Positions 49,660 to 58,495 of a stretch of 64,000 nt of DNA are shown piece by piece. The stretch is from Halobellus sp. Atlit-31R. GTDB lineage: Archaea > Halobacteriota > Halobacteria > Halobacteriales > Haloferacaceae. The stretch spans positions 186,001 through 250,000 of the forward strand of contig QPLR01000001.1 of assembly GCA_003665935.1 (NCBI GenBank), given 5' to 3'. The notes beneath the pieces are model-generated. The model saw only the letters and a list, made by a program, of their open reading frames with translations. It made no database searches and had not been told where the DNA came from. Position numbers and translations under genes: made by a program. How positions within the stretch are numbered: position 1 is the first letter of the stretch; each line of letters opens with the position of its first letter.

Positions 49660-50557
49660 TCTCTCCGTCGCCTCCCGCGGTGGGGCCGCCGTAGTAGTGG
49701 ATGAACACCTCCTCGATCGGCGGCTCGTCGATCTCGATGTCGACGACGTGGTGCTGTGAGAGCTCCGCGAACAGCTCGTCGTAGTCGCCGGTGAAGGTGA
49801 ACTGCACCTGCCGGCCCTCGGACTCGAAGTCGACGACGCCGTCGACGTCGAGTGTCGCCGCCGTCACGGGCGGGTCCGTGTGGAGGCGGACGCGCTTGCC
49901 CCCGCGCTGGAGGAGGTCGTCGACGCTCTCGACGGTCACTAGACGGCCGTCTCTGATGATCCCGACGCGGTCGCAGACGCGACGGACCTCGCCCAGGACG
50001 TGCGAGGAGAAAAACACCGTCAGACCGTCGTCGGACTCCCGACGGAGAAAGCGGTTGAACGCCTCCTGCTTGAGCGGATCCAGCCCGGACGTGGGCTCGT
50101 CTAAGATCACGAGGTCGGGGTCGTGCATAAACGCCTGCACGATCCCGAGCATCTGTTTGTTGCCCGTCGAGTACTCGCGGATCTTCCGCTCCAACGGCGG
50201 GGTGAACAGTTCGAGCAGTTCCGACCGACGGGAGTCGCCTTTCAGCCGCGCCTGGTAGTCGAGGAACGCCGCCCCCGTCACCCCGCTGTCGAACGCCGGC
50301 TCGGCCGGGAGAAAGCCGATCCGGGACTTCACCTCTCGGAGCGCGGCCTGATCCCGCACGTCGGTCCCGAAGAGCGTCGCCGTGCCGGCGGTCGGGGACT
50401 GAAACCCCATCAACTGCCGGATCGTCGTCGACTTCCCGGAGCCGTTGGGGCCGAGATAGCCGAAGATCTCGCCCTCCCGGATCGAAAATTCGAGGTCGTC
50501 GTTCGCCAGGGTGTCGCCGTACGCCTTCGTCAGTCCGTCGACCTCGATCGTCGCCAT
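49649..50557 (-). CDS. ABC transporter ATP-binding protein
   Basis: A 302-residue ATPase that drives the adjacent permease. Motifs are Walker A GYLGPNGSGKSTTIRQLMG, the signature YSTGNKQMLGIVQAF (a diverged LSGGQ loop), Walker B LVILDEPTSGLDPLKQEAF, and switch His in FFSSHVLGEVRRVCDRV. A C-terminal accessory region (about 220-300) ends in EEVFIHYYGG, typical of NatA/CcmA-type exporters. ATG 50557. It is first of the three-gene run ATPase-permease-CARDB protein on this strand. Confidence 0.94.
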   Translation of the reverse strand: MATIEVDGLTKAYGDTLANDDLEFSIREGEIFGYLGPNGSGKSTTIRQLMGFQSPTAGTATLFGTDVRDQAALREVKSRIGFLPAEPAFDSGVTGAAFLDYQARLKGDSRRSELLELFTPPLERKIREYSTGNKQMLGIVQAFMHDPDLVILDEPTSGLDPLKQEAFNRFLRRESDDGLTVFFSSHVLGEVRRVCDRVGIIRDGRLVTVESVDDLLQRGGKRVRLHTDPPVTAATLDVDGVVDFESEGRQVQFTFTGDYDELFAELSQHHVVDIEIDEPPIEEVFIHYYGGPTAGGDGENAA

Positions 50558-50693
50558 CGCCCAGTTGTTTCTGTCAACGGTTCATAAATCTCGCCGCCGA
50601 GAGCGCTGTCGGAAACGGCGTGGGTCGTCGCACCGTCCAGTGGATCGCGGAATCGCCTGAACGTTTTTACAGGTACGCTACGTGTAGGCTTAC

Positions 50694-51530
50694 GTGCCAG
50701 AGTCGCTCGCCGTGGAACTGAACCGGGAGACGGTGCACGCAGTCGAGGCCCCCGGCGGGCTCACCGTCACCGGCCCGTTCCACGTCTACCTGCAGAACCA
50801 CGGGGGACCCGTCCACGTCCATCTGCATCTCGACGACGACCTCTCGCGGGTCGCCCGGGTCGACGCCGTGAACCACTACGTCGAGGAGGGCGAGACGATC
50901 CGGATCCCGGTCGGCGTCGCCGCGGACAGAGAGCGCGTCAGCGGACGACTCAAGATCGTCTCGGGCTACGGGGCCGAGACAGCGTACGTGAACGTTACCG
51001 TCGAGCGGAGGGCGAGGATGGGGCCAACAGCCACACACGGCGTCACAGCGTCGACGTCTGAAGCCGGGACCGACGCGTCCGCGACGCAGTCGACGACAGC
51101 GACGGAGCGCGACGACGAGCCAGCGAGTCAGACCGATCGCGGTCGGGCCGGCGACGACCCCGAGCGTGCCCCGGTCTCGTCTGCCGCGGCCGGCGCTCCC
51201 GGCAACGGGGCCCCATCGTCGGACGCCGGCGGCGACGGCCCACAGACGGTGGTCCGGCGGAAGCGCCCGTCGCCGTCTCCTTCGAACAGCGGCAGGACGG
51301 CACAGTCGCTCGCTGGTGAGGCGGCCCGGACGCTCGTCGGGGAGGGGAGAGCTCTCGCGAGAGCCGTCGACGTCGGCTCCGAACGACTCGCCTTCGGCGC
51401 GCTCGCGGCCGTCGCCGTCGCCGTCGGAATCGGGGTGATCGCCGCGGTCGGCGAGGCGCTCTTCGCGTTCGTCGTCCTCGTCGTCGTGGGCGCGGCCGTG
51501 GCGACCGCCGGGTGGTTACTGCTCACTTGA
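50694..51530 (+). CDS. DUF7524-family membrane protein with beta N-terminal domain
   Basis: A 278-residue protein. It begins with an Ig-like beta domain (ESLAVELNRETVHAVEAPGGLTVTGPFHVYLQNHGGPVHVHLHLDDDL, VSGRLKIVSGYGAETAYVNVTVE), continues with a long Ser/Thr/Pro/Asp linker (about 108-205) and ends in two transmembrane helices (LAFGALAAVAVAVGIGVIAAVG, LFAFVVLVVVGAAVATAGWLLL). No signal peptide precedes the beta domain, which therefore probably faces the cytoplasm. I recall this layout as the haloarchaeal DUF7524 family; function unknown. GTG 50694 with tttttac about 25-30 bases upstream (leaderless). Confidence 0.78.
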   Translation: MPESLAVELNRETVHAVEAPGGLTVTGPFHVYLQNHGGPVHVHLHLDDDLSRVARVDAVNHYVEEGETIRIPVGVAADRERVSGRLKIVSGYGAETAYVNVTVERRARMGPTATHGVTASTSEAGTDASATQSTTATERDDEPASQTDRGRAGDDPERAPVSSAAAGAPGNGAPSSDAGGDGPQTVVRRKRPSPSPSNSGRTAQSLAGEAARTLVGEGRALARAVDVGSERLAFGALAAVAVAVGIGVIAAVGEALFAFVVLVVVGAAVATAGWLLLT

Positions 51531-51621
51531 GTGCGACGGCGGCACCGCAGCAGTAGCGCCGCGCACACCGAACAGTCACACCCGCAGTCGCGCTCCGCCC
51601 GGCCGCGCGCCCTTGCGACGC

Positions 51622-51756
51622 TCACTGGAGATACGACGGATCCTCCGCGTCGCAGTTCCGCTCGTGCGTCTTCGCCTCCGCTTCGTCTTCGAGCAACAGG
51701 CCGCACTCCTCGCACTCGTACCACGTCTGGCCGTCCCGCTCGACCGTCGACACCAT
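51622..51756 (-). CDS. 44-residue single zinc-finger micro-protein (DUF7128-like)
   Basis: Translation gives MVSTVERDGQTWYECEECGL followed by LLEDEAEAKTHERNCDAEDPSYLQ. The residues C15, C18, H31 and C35 have C2HC zinc-finger spacing. Haloarchaea have many such one-finger proteins with unknown nucleic-acid or protein partners. ATG 51756 is a clean start, but the frame stays open for over 1.6 kb upstream as an antisense shadow of the CDC48 gene, which hides it. It lies in the gap between the DUF7524 gene and cdc48. Confidence 0.78.
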   Translation of the reverse strand: MVSTVERDGQTWYECEECGLLLEDEAEAKTHERNCDAEDPSYLQ

Positions 51757-51852
51757 ACTGTGTGGGTGGCTGCCTCGGTGCAAAATCCTTCCCCCGCGCC
51801 GTCTTCCGAGCCGCCGGGCAAGACAAAAGAGCGGTCGCGTCCTAAGAGCGGT

Positions 51853-54048
51853 ATGAGCGCGGACGAGGGCCTCGAACTCACCGTTCGCGGGGCCGAGAAG
51901 CGAGACGCCGGCCGCGGGATCGCGCGACTGCCCGAGCCGGCGCGGCGGCGACTGGGCGTTCTCAGCGGCGACACCGTCGTCGTCGCGGGCAACCGAGAAA
52001 CAGTGGCGAAGGTGTGGCCGGCCGGCGGCGACGTGCCCGAGCGCGTCGTCCTCGTCGACGCCGACACGCGGACGAACGCCGGCGCGAAGATCGACGAGAC
52101 GGTCCGCGTCCGGAAAGTCGACGTCGAGGACGCGGCCTCGGTGACGCTGTCGATGCCGGCCGACGTCGCCTTCGAAGACGACGAGCGCGCGGTCGAACTC
52201 ATAAAGCGCGCAATCCGCGACCGACCGATCAAGCCCGGCGGCCAGATCCACTTCGAGTCGCTGAGCGAGGATCCCTTCGTCGTGAGCGAGACGACGCCCG
52301 ACGGGATGGTCCGTGTCACCGACGCGACGCGACTCCGGTTGACGCGTGAGGGACGGCTGAGTCGGGTCGTCTCGTCGATCTCCGGTGGCCAGGGCTCCAG
52401 CGGAGACGGCACCAGCCCCGGCGACGACCGCGGCAGCGCGGGGAGTTCGGGATCGACGCCGACCGTCACCTACGAGGACATCGGCGGCCTCGACGACGAA
52501 CTCGACCTCGTCCGCGAGATGATCGAACTGCCGCTGTCGGAGCCGGACGTGTTCGCGCACCTGGGGATCGATCCGCCGAAGGGCGTCCTCTTGCACGGGC
52601 CGCCGGGAACCGGAAAGACGCTCATCGCGAAGGCCGTCGCCAGCGAGGTCGACGCGACGTTCGTCGACATCTCCGGCCCGGAGATTATGTCGAAGTACAA
52701 AGGCGAATCCGAGGAGAAGCTCCGCGAGAAGTTCACGCAGGCCCGCGAGAACGCGCCGGCGATCGTCTTCTTCGACGAGATCGACTCGATCGCGGGCAAG
52801 CGCGACGACGGCGGCGACGTCGAGAACCGCGTCGTCGGGCAGTTGCTCTCGCTTATGGACGGCCTCGACGCTCGCGGCGACGTGATCGTGATCGGCGCGA
52901 CGAACCGCGTCGACACGCTCGATCCGGCGCTCCGCCGCGGCGGCCGCTTCGACCGCGAGATCGAGATCGGCGTGCCGAACGAGCAGGGCCGCCGCGAGAT
53001 CCTCGAAGTGCACACCCGGCGGATGCCCCTGGCAGACGACGTCGACGTCGATCGCCTGGCCGCGCGGACGCACGGGTTCGTCGGCGCAGACCTCGAGTCG
53101 CTGGCGACAGAGGCGGCGATGAACGCGCTCCGCCGTGGCAGGCAGACGGACGTCGACGCGCCGATCGCGGCGCTTCGCGTGACCAGAGCGGACTTCGAGA
53201 GTGCGATGGCGTCGGTCGAACCCTCGGCGATGCGGGAGTACGTCGCGGAGTCGCCGACAACCACGTTCGACGCCGTCGGCGGTCTCGACGAGGCGAAGCG
53301 CACGCTCGAACGCGCCGTGACGTGGCCGCTGACCTACGGGCCGCTGTTCGAGGCCGCGAAGACGAATCCTCCGACGGGCGTCCTCCTGCACGGGCCGCCC
53401 GGAACCGGGAAGACGCTGCTGGCGCGCGCCATCGCCGGCGAGAGCGGCGTCAACTTCGTGCAGGTCGCGGGGCCGGAGCTGCTGGATCGCTACGTCGGCG
53501 AGTCCGAGAAAGCCGTCCGCGAGGTGTTCGAGCGCGCCCGTCAGGCCGCGCCGGCGATCGTCTTCTTCGACGAGATCGACGCCGTCGCCGCCGACCGCGA
53601 CACCGCGGGCGGCGACTCGGGCGTCGGCGAGCGCGTCGTCTCACAGCTGCTCACCGAACTCGATCGACTGGCCGATCACCCGAACCTCGTCGTGCTCGCG
53701 GCGACGAACCGGAAGGGCGCGCTCGATCCGGCGCTGCTCCGCCCCGGACGGCTCGAATCTCACGTCCACGTCCCGGCCCCGGACGAGGCGGCTCGTCGGG
53801 AGATCCTCCGCGTCCACCTCGACGGCAAGCCGCTGGCGGACGACGTCGACGCCGAGGCGCTCGCCGGGGTAACGGAGGGGTTCTCCGGCGCTGACGTCGC
53901 CGCTCTCGTCCGCGAGGCGTCGATGCGGGCGATCGAGCGGGTCGCCGACGACTACGAGGGCGAACTCGCGAACGACCACGCCGACGAGGTGCGCCTGACC
54001 CGCGCGGACTTCGAGGCGGCGCTCGACGCCGTCGAGTCCTCGGCCTGA
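51853..54048 (+). CDS. cdc48: CDC48/p97-type AAA+ ATPase
   Basis: A 731-residue unfoldase: an N domain (about 1-180, LTVRGAEKRDAGRGIARLPEPARRRLG double-psi barrel), a Gly/Ser linker and two AAA modules. D1 has GPPGTGKTLIAKAVA, VFFDEIDSI and ATNRVDTLDPALRRGGRFDREIEIG. D2 has GPPGTGKTLLARAIAG, VFFDEIDAV and ATNRKGALDPALLRPGRLESHV. All Walker and arginine-finger positions are intact. Hexamers extract or unfold proteins for the proteasome. Haloarchaea have several CDC48 paralogues, and this one, with its short C terminus, is probably not the main copy. ATG 51853 follows a modest promoter; it converges with the helicase gene. Confidence 0.95.
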   Translation: MSADEGLELTVRGAEKRDAGRGIARLPEPARRRLGVLSGDTVVVAGNRETVAKVWPAGGDVPERVVLVDADTRTNAGAKIDETVRVRKVDVEDAASVTLSMPADVAFEDDERAVELIKRAIRDRPIKPGGQIHFESLSEDPFVVSETTPDGMVRVTDATRLRLTREGRLSRVVSSISGGQGSSGDGTSPGDDRGSAGSSGSTPTVTYEDIGGLDDELDLVREMIELPLSEPDVFAHLGIDPPKGVLLHGPPGTGKTLIAKAVASEVDATFVDISGPEIMSKYKGESEEKLREKFTQARENAPAIVFFDEIDSIAGKRDDGGDVENRVVGQLLSLMDGLDARGDVIVIGATNRVDTLDPALRRGGRFDREIEIGVPNEQGRREILEVHTRRMPLADDVDVDRLAARTHGFVGADLESLATEAAMNALRRGRQTDVDAPIAALRVTRADFESAMASVEPSAMREYVAESPTTTFDAVGGLDEAKRTLERAVTWPLTYGPLFEAAKTNPPTGVLLHGPPGTGKTLLARAIAGESGVNFVQVAGPELLDRYVGESEKAVREVFERARQAAPAIVFFDEIDAVAADRDTAGGDSGVGERVVSQLLTELDRLADHPNLVVLAATNRKGALDPALLRPGRLESHVHVPAPDEAARREILRVHLDGKPLADDVDAEALAGVTEGFSGADVAALVREASMRAIERVADDYEGELANDHADEVRLTRADFEAALDAVESSA

Positions 54049-54101
54049 CGAGTACACGGCGAGCGACCGACTGACGGACCGGTCGGCAAGCGACGAGCGG
54101 G

Positions 54102-56975
54102 TCAGTCCCAGAAGGACTGCGTCCGGGCGTACTGCCGCTCCTGTTCGAGGATGTCACGGTAGAAATCGGCCTCGTCTTCGCGGAGTTTGCCGATGATCCG
54201 GGCCGCGGTCTGCGGGCCGACGCCCCGCGCCGCGAGCGCGATCACGGCCTGCTTCCCGTGGCTCTGGACCAGATTGGCCGACCGGTAGGCCCGCTGGACG
54301 CGCCGTTCGGCCTCCTCGTCGCGGGTGTCGGGGTCGGCGCGGGCGGCGCTGACCGTCTCCTCGTCCCAGGGGTTCAGACACGCGATGCGAGTCGCGCCGC
54401 ACTCCGGACACTCCGGCTGGTCGCGGACGCGCCGCACCTTCGTCTGCTGCTCCCACTCGGTGCAGTGGAGACAGAGCAGCCGCACGCGGTCGTTCCTGAT
54501 CCGCTCTTCGACCGCCTCGATCACGCTTGCGTCGGCGTTCTCGGGGACCAGCAGTTCGCGGCCGCTGGATCGGCCGCCGGTCCCGATCGGCGTCCGCTCG
54601 CGCGCGGTCTCCAGGCTGAGCGCACTGCCATCGTCGCCGCCGTCGCCGCCGCGAAGCCGTCCGAGCATCGCTGCGGTGTCCTCGACCGCGAGGTCGACGT
54701 GGAACACCTCGCGGACGGCCTCGTCGTAGACCGGCGTGTCCTCTAAGGCGGCGAGGAGGCGGTCCGCACCGAAGCGCTCCCGACCCTGATACCGCTTGAG
54801 CGCGCCGAACTTCGCGGCGACCTGCGCGAGCGTGAACTTCAGCGCATCGGAGTTCTTCAGCGCGAGTTCGAGCACGGCCTCGACGTGTGCGGGGTCGGTC
54901 GTCTCCAACACGTCCGTGACGTCCCGCAGCGACGCCCGCGCCGGGACTTCGAGTTCGATCCGGTACGGGCTGACGTCTAATCCGACGGACGAGCCGGTGC
55001 GCTGCCCGACGAGCGCCGCGAGCAGTCGCCCGACCGTCTCGTTGACGCGGTGACCGTAACAGCTGTTCACTACCACGGTCCGGCCCTGCCCCTCCACGAC
55101 GAGGCGGTCGGCCGTCGGCACCGGCGTTTCGGTCTCGACCTGTCGCTCGATGGGGTCGAGCGCGGCGGCGAGAGTGTCGGCGTCGGTCGGATACCGCCCT
55201 CGGAGGTCGCGGGCGACCGCCGCTCGCGACGCGCCGCGCTCGAACTGCTCGGCCGCGACGTCGCGGATCTCGCCCACCTCGTTGGCGACGCGGGCCGGAA
55301 CGGGGATCTCGGAACCGGTCCAGGAGGGCACCTCGCCGGTCGGATCCTCGATCGGCGTGACGTTCACCCGCGCTTCCTCGTCGTCGATGTCGTTGATGCG
55401 CCACATCTCCCCCCGCTGGACGAAGGCGGCCCCCGGTTCGGCGAAGTTGACGACGAAGCGCTCGTCGAGCGTGCCGATCTGCCCGCGCGAGGAGATGTCG
55501 TGGACCTCGTAGGTCTCCTCGTCGGGGATCATCGAGAGGTTGGCGTAGAAGTACTGCCAGGTCCCGCTCGATTTCTCCAGGCGGTCGGCGTCCTCCGCCA
55601 GCCACAGCAGCCGGTTCTTCGAGAGCTCCCGCACCACCTCCCGGAACGTCTCCTCGTCGAGATCCGAGAACGGGTACGCGGCGGTCACGAGTTCGTAGGC
55701 GCGCCGCGCCGACACCTCGCCTTCGTCCATCACGACGCCGACGATCTGGTTCGCGACGGTGTCGAGGCTGGCGTGGTGGATCCGCGCGGGCTCGACTTCG
55801 CCGGCCTCCGCGCGCCGGGCGATCGCGAGCGCTTCGAGCGTGTCGTCCGGTTCGTCGGTGACGAGCGTCCCCCGAGAGACCTCGTCGCGGCGGTGGCCCG
55901 CGCGGCCGACGCGCTGGAGGAGGCGGGCGACCTCCCGAGGGCTGCCGTACTGGACGACGTGGTCGACCCGGCCGACGTCGATGCCGAGCTCCATCGACGA
56001 CGTGCAGACGAGCGCGTCGAGGTCGCCGGCCTTGAATCGGTCCTCGACGTCGATCCGGACGTCTTTCGACAGCGACCCGTGATGCACCTCGATGGGCTCG
56101 TCGAGCTTCTTGAATCGGGAGCCGAGCGCCTCGGCGGTCTGTCGCGTGTTGACGAACACCAGCGTCGACTCGTGGTCACGGACGAGGTCGCGGATGACGC
56201 GGACGTGGCTCGCGATCTCGGCGTCGGTCGCGAGCCGGCCGGCCAGCTGCTCGTCTTCCGATGTGACCGTCGGGTGTGTGACGGTGAAGGCGACGTCGCT
56301 GCCGACGTCGACCTCGACGATCTCGAAGTCGCGGTCGCCGGTCAGGAACCTCCCGACCTCCGCGGGCGAGCCGACGGTCGCCGACAGCCCGATCCGCTGG
56401 AAGGCCCCCGAGAGGGCGCGCAGGCGTTCGAGCCCGACGGTCAGCTGCGCGCCCCGTTTCGCGGACGCGAGTTCGTGGACCTCGTCGACGACGACGTGAC
56501 GGACGTCGGCGAGCGCGCCTCGGAGTTTCTTGCCGGTCAGCATCGCCTGGAGCGTCTCGGGCGTCGTGACGAGCACGTCCGGCGGGTCGTCGGCCTGCTT
56601 CTTTCGCTGGTACTGCGTCGTGTCGCCGTGACGGACGTCGATCTCGACGTCGAGAGTCTCGCCCCACCACTCCAGTCGCTGGCGCATGTCGCGGTTGAGC
56701 GCCCGCAGCGGCGTGATGTACAGCGCGGAGAACCCCTCGCGCTCCTCCGGGTCGGCGCGGACGATCGCATCGAAGACGGGTAGCATCGCCGTCTCGGTCT
56801 TCCCGGTTCCGGTCGGGGCGATGACGAGCGCGTTCCGCCCGGCGGCGAGCGGGGGAATCGCGCGGCGCTGCGGCTCCGTCGGCGTCGTGAAGCCGCGTTC
56901 GGAGAGCGCCCGTCGAACTGACCCGCCGAGCGCCGTGAACGCGTCCATTCCCCGCGCTGACGTGCCATCAGCCAT
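54102..56975 (-). CDS. Lhr-type DEAD/DEAH-box helicase
   Basis: A 957-residue SF2 helicase. Motifs are Q-like FTTPTEPQRRAIPPLAAGRN, motif I APTGTGKTETAMLP, motif II VVVDEVHELAS (DEVH), SAT in GLSATVGSP, TLVFVNTRQTAEALGSRF and motif VI LLQRVGRAGHRRDEV. The middle domain (about 420-700) is winged-helix/beta-sheet as in Lhr. Near the C terminus a four-cysteine zinc element (CLHCTEWEQQ, CPECGATRIACLNPW) precedes a helix-hairpin-helix (GKQAVIALAARGVGPQTAARIIG). Lhr-group helicases unwind forked DNA or RNA-DNA hybrids in repair. It is on the same strand as the RPA operon downstream in sequence order, close by. ATG 56975; the in-frame ATG at residue 10 is also possible. Confidence 0.92.
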   Translation of the reverse strand: MADGTSARGMDAFTALGGSVRRALSERGFTTPTEPQRRAIPPLAAGRNALVIAPTGTGKTETAMLPVFDAIVRADPEEREGFSALYITPLRALNRDMRQRLEWWGETLDVEIDVRHGDTTQYQRKKQADDPPDVLVTTPETLQAMLTGKKLRGALADVRHVVVDEVHELASAKRGAQLTVGLERLRALSGAFQRIGLSATVGSPAEVGRFLTGDRDFEIVEVDVGSDVAFTVTHPTVTSEDEQLAGRLATDAEIASHVRVIRDLVRDHESTLVFVNTRQTAEALGSRFKKLDEPIEVHHGSLSKDVRIDVEDRFKAGDLDALVCTSSMELGIDVGRVDHVVQYGSPREVARLLQRVGRAGHRRDEVSRGTLVTDEPDDTLEALAIARRAEAGEVEPARIHHASLDTVANQIVGVVMDEGEVSARRAYELVTAAYPFSDLDEETFREVVRELSKNRLLWLAEDADRLEKSSGTWQYFYANLSMIPDEETYEVHDISSRGQIGTLDERFVVNFAEPGAAFVQRGEMWRINDIDDEEARVNVTPIEDPTGEVPSWTGSEIPVPARVANEVGEIRDVAAEQFERGASRAAVARDLRGRYPTDADTLAAALDPIERQVETETPVPTADRLVVEGQGRTVVVNSCYGHRVNETVGRLLAALVGQRTGSSVGLDVSPYRIELEVPARASLRDVTDVLETTDPAHVEAVLELALKNSDALKFTLAQVAAKFGALKRYQGRERFGADRLLAALEDTPVYDEAVREVFHVDLAVEDTAAMLGRLRGGDGGDDGSALSLETARERTPIGTGGRSSGRELLVPENADASVIEAVEERIRNDRVRLLCLHCTEWEQQTKVRRVRDQPECPECGATRIACLNPWDEETVSAARADPDTRDEEAERRVQRAYRSANLVQSHGKQAVIALAARGVGPQTAARIIGKLREDEADFYRDILEQERQYARTQSFWD

Positions 56976-57044
56976 CGACTGTACTACCGGCGCGACGGGA
57001 TTAAGGGCAGCGTTCGGCCACCGATCAGCCCGGCTGAGAACCGC

Positions 57045-57170
57045 TTACTCGCCGAGCAATCGAAGGCCGCCGCCGAGCGCGACGACGAGACCGCCGAGGA
57101 TGAACGTCCCCGGAAGTGGGATCACGAACACCAGCACGCCAGCGAGCATCACCTTGCTTGATATTCGCAT
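57045..57170 (-). CDS. 41-residue single-pass membrane micro-protein
   Basis: The complement reads MRISSKVMLAGVLVFVIPLP, GTFILGGLVVALGGGLRLLGE and a TAA at 57045. It has one or two short hydrophobic helices broken by PLPG. Similar tiny proteins with the 'VxPxPGT' turn occur in haloarchaea as I recall; their function is unknown. The start at 57170 is preceded by ggtaatgt; an ATG at residue 8 is an alternative. It lies between the helicase gene and a divergent small membrane protein. Confidence 0.65.
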   Translation of the reverse strand: MRISSKVMLAGVLVFVIPLPGTFILGGLVVALGGGLRLLGE

Positions 57171-57293
57171 ACATTACCTTGCCGCTGAAGACGCAAAAGC
57201 GAGACGCCGACCGGTCTGCGACGAGGTGTGCACCCGCCTGGAGTCAGCGTTCGACCCACGACGGCTTTTGTCCGCGAGGCGAACCGTTGCCGA

Positions 57294-57554
57294 ATGGATC
57301 CCCGACGAACGTTCTGGCTCGCCCTCTTCACGTACGGCCTGCTCTCGATAGCGACGTTCGCGCCGACGGCCAGCGCGTCACAGCCGGGGTCGGTCGCCGG
57401 CACCGTCGGCAGCGCGGTCCTCGTCGCTGGCGCCGGCTACGCGCTCGTCGAGCCCGAGCGAGTTGGCGGCCCCGAGGAGTGGAACCTCGTCGTCGTCGCG
57501 GCGGTCGCGGGGTCGATCCTTTTCGCGCTCGGAGCGCTCGTCGGCGCGGTATAG
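57294..57554 (+). CDS. Small membrane protein of unknown function
   Basis: An 86-residue protein with three hydrophobic segments (FWLALFTYGLLSIATFAPTAS, GSVAGTVGSAVLVAGAGYALV, WNLVVVAAVAGSILFALGALVGAV) and an acidic loop (EPERVGGPEE). No recognised motif. ATG 57294 (MDPRRTF) fits a positive-inside start; the frame is open upstream without family-like sequence. It converges on rpe with a 35-bp gap. Confidence 0.65.
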   Translation: MDPRRTFWLALFTYGLLSIATFAPTASASQPGSVAGTVGSAVLVAGAGYALVEPERVGGPEEWNLVVVAAVAGSILFALGALVGAV

Positions 57555-57589
57555 GCGCGGCGGGCGGCCTTCGAGTCGATCGGCCGCGA

Positions 57590-58492
57590 CTACACCGACC
57601 GGTACGGTCCCAGCCTCGTGCCGTCGAGGAGGTACGCGTCCGCGTCGGCGTCGACGAGCGCGTCGGGCAGGAACGGCGCGAGAAAGCCCTGTCCGGCGAC
57701 GTTCATCCACGTCCCGCCCGAGCGGTCGTTGAACGCCGGAACGACGACGAGTTCGGGGTCGCGCCAGTCGAGCGCCGCGACGTCGACGTCCAGTTGCTCG
57801 GCGAACGGCTCGGGGCGGAGCGGGCCGCGGAGCCACGCGCGCTCCTTCCGTCCGCCGCCGACACTGTCTTCGAGACGGACCGCAGGGTGCTCGTGGCCCA
57901 TACAGACCACGTCGCTCCCGAGGACCTCCTCAGCGGGCCAGGTGTGTCCGTGGACGAAGCCGACGCGGCCCAGGCGGACCCCGCCGCTGTCGGTGACGTC
58001 GAGTCGCACGCCGTCGACGCCCTCGGGTGCGTCGCCGGACGTGAAGCGCTCGGCGATGCCGCCGTCGTGGTTCCCGCGGACGAGCGTCACGGGCACGCGG
58101 TCGAGCACTGCGGTCAGTAGCTCGTCGAGTTCGTCGGCCTCCTCGCCGTCGGGGTTCCCGATCCGGTGGCCCAGATCCCCGAGGACGACGAGCCGGTCCG
58201 GATCGACTCGGTCGAGGAGGCCGAGCAGGCGCACCCGCCGGACGGCCGCGTTGCTGTCGAGTTCGACGCCGCGCTCGTAGCGCAGGCCGGCCTCGATGCC
58301 GGCGTGGTAGTCGGCGACGACGAGCGCCCGATCGCCCGCCACCCGCGCGACCGCCGCGGGCGCTCCCGGAACGGGCTCGACGAGCGTCGCGCTTCGTCCT
58401 CTGTCGGGCCGCGGCGCAGCGCTGTCGGCCCCGGCCGCCGCCGGATCGGTCGGGTCGGCGGATCCGGCGCCGGGGGAGTCGGACGAGGGCAC
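57590..58492 (-). CDS. rpe: RPA-operon metallophosphoesterase (Rpe)
   Basis: A 300-residue calcineurin-like phosphoesterase. Metal-site motifs are VVADYHAGIEAG (D-x-H), LVVLGDLGHRIG (GD), LVRGNHDGGIAERF (GNHD), VGFVHGHTWPAEEV and VCMGHEHPAVRLED (GHxH). An acidic Ser/Pro-rich leader of about 40 residues precedes the domain. In Haloferax the order rpa1-rpap1-rpe is established and these genes act together in DNA repair; the same order is seen here (GTG start at 58492 is three bases after the RPAP stop at 58496). The physiological substrate is unknown. A start at an internal in-frame GTG is possible because the leader is low complexity. Confidence 0.88.
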   Translation of the reverse strand: MPSSDSPGAGSADPTDPAAAGADSAAPRPDRGRSATLVEPVPGAPAAVARVAGDRALVVADYHAGIEAGLRYERGVELDSNAAVRRVRLLGLLDRVDPDRLVVLGDLGHRIGNPDGEEADELDELLTAVLDRVPVTLVRGNHDGGIAERFTSGDAPEGVDGVRLDVTDSGGVRLGRVGFVHGHTWPAEEVLGSDVVCMGHEHPAVRLEDSVGGGRKERAWLRGPLRPEPFAEQLDVDVAALDWRDPELVVVPAFNDRSGGTWMNVAGQGFLAPFLPDALVDADADAYLLDGTRLGPYRSV

Positions 58493-58495
58493 GGC

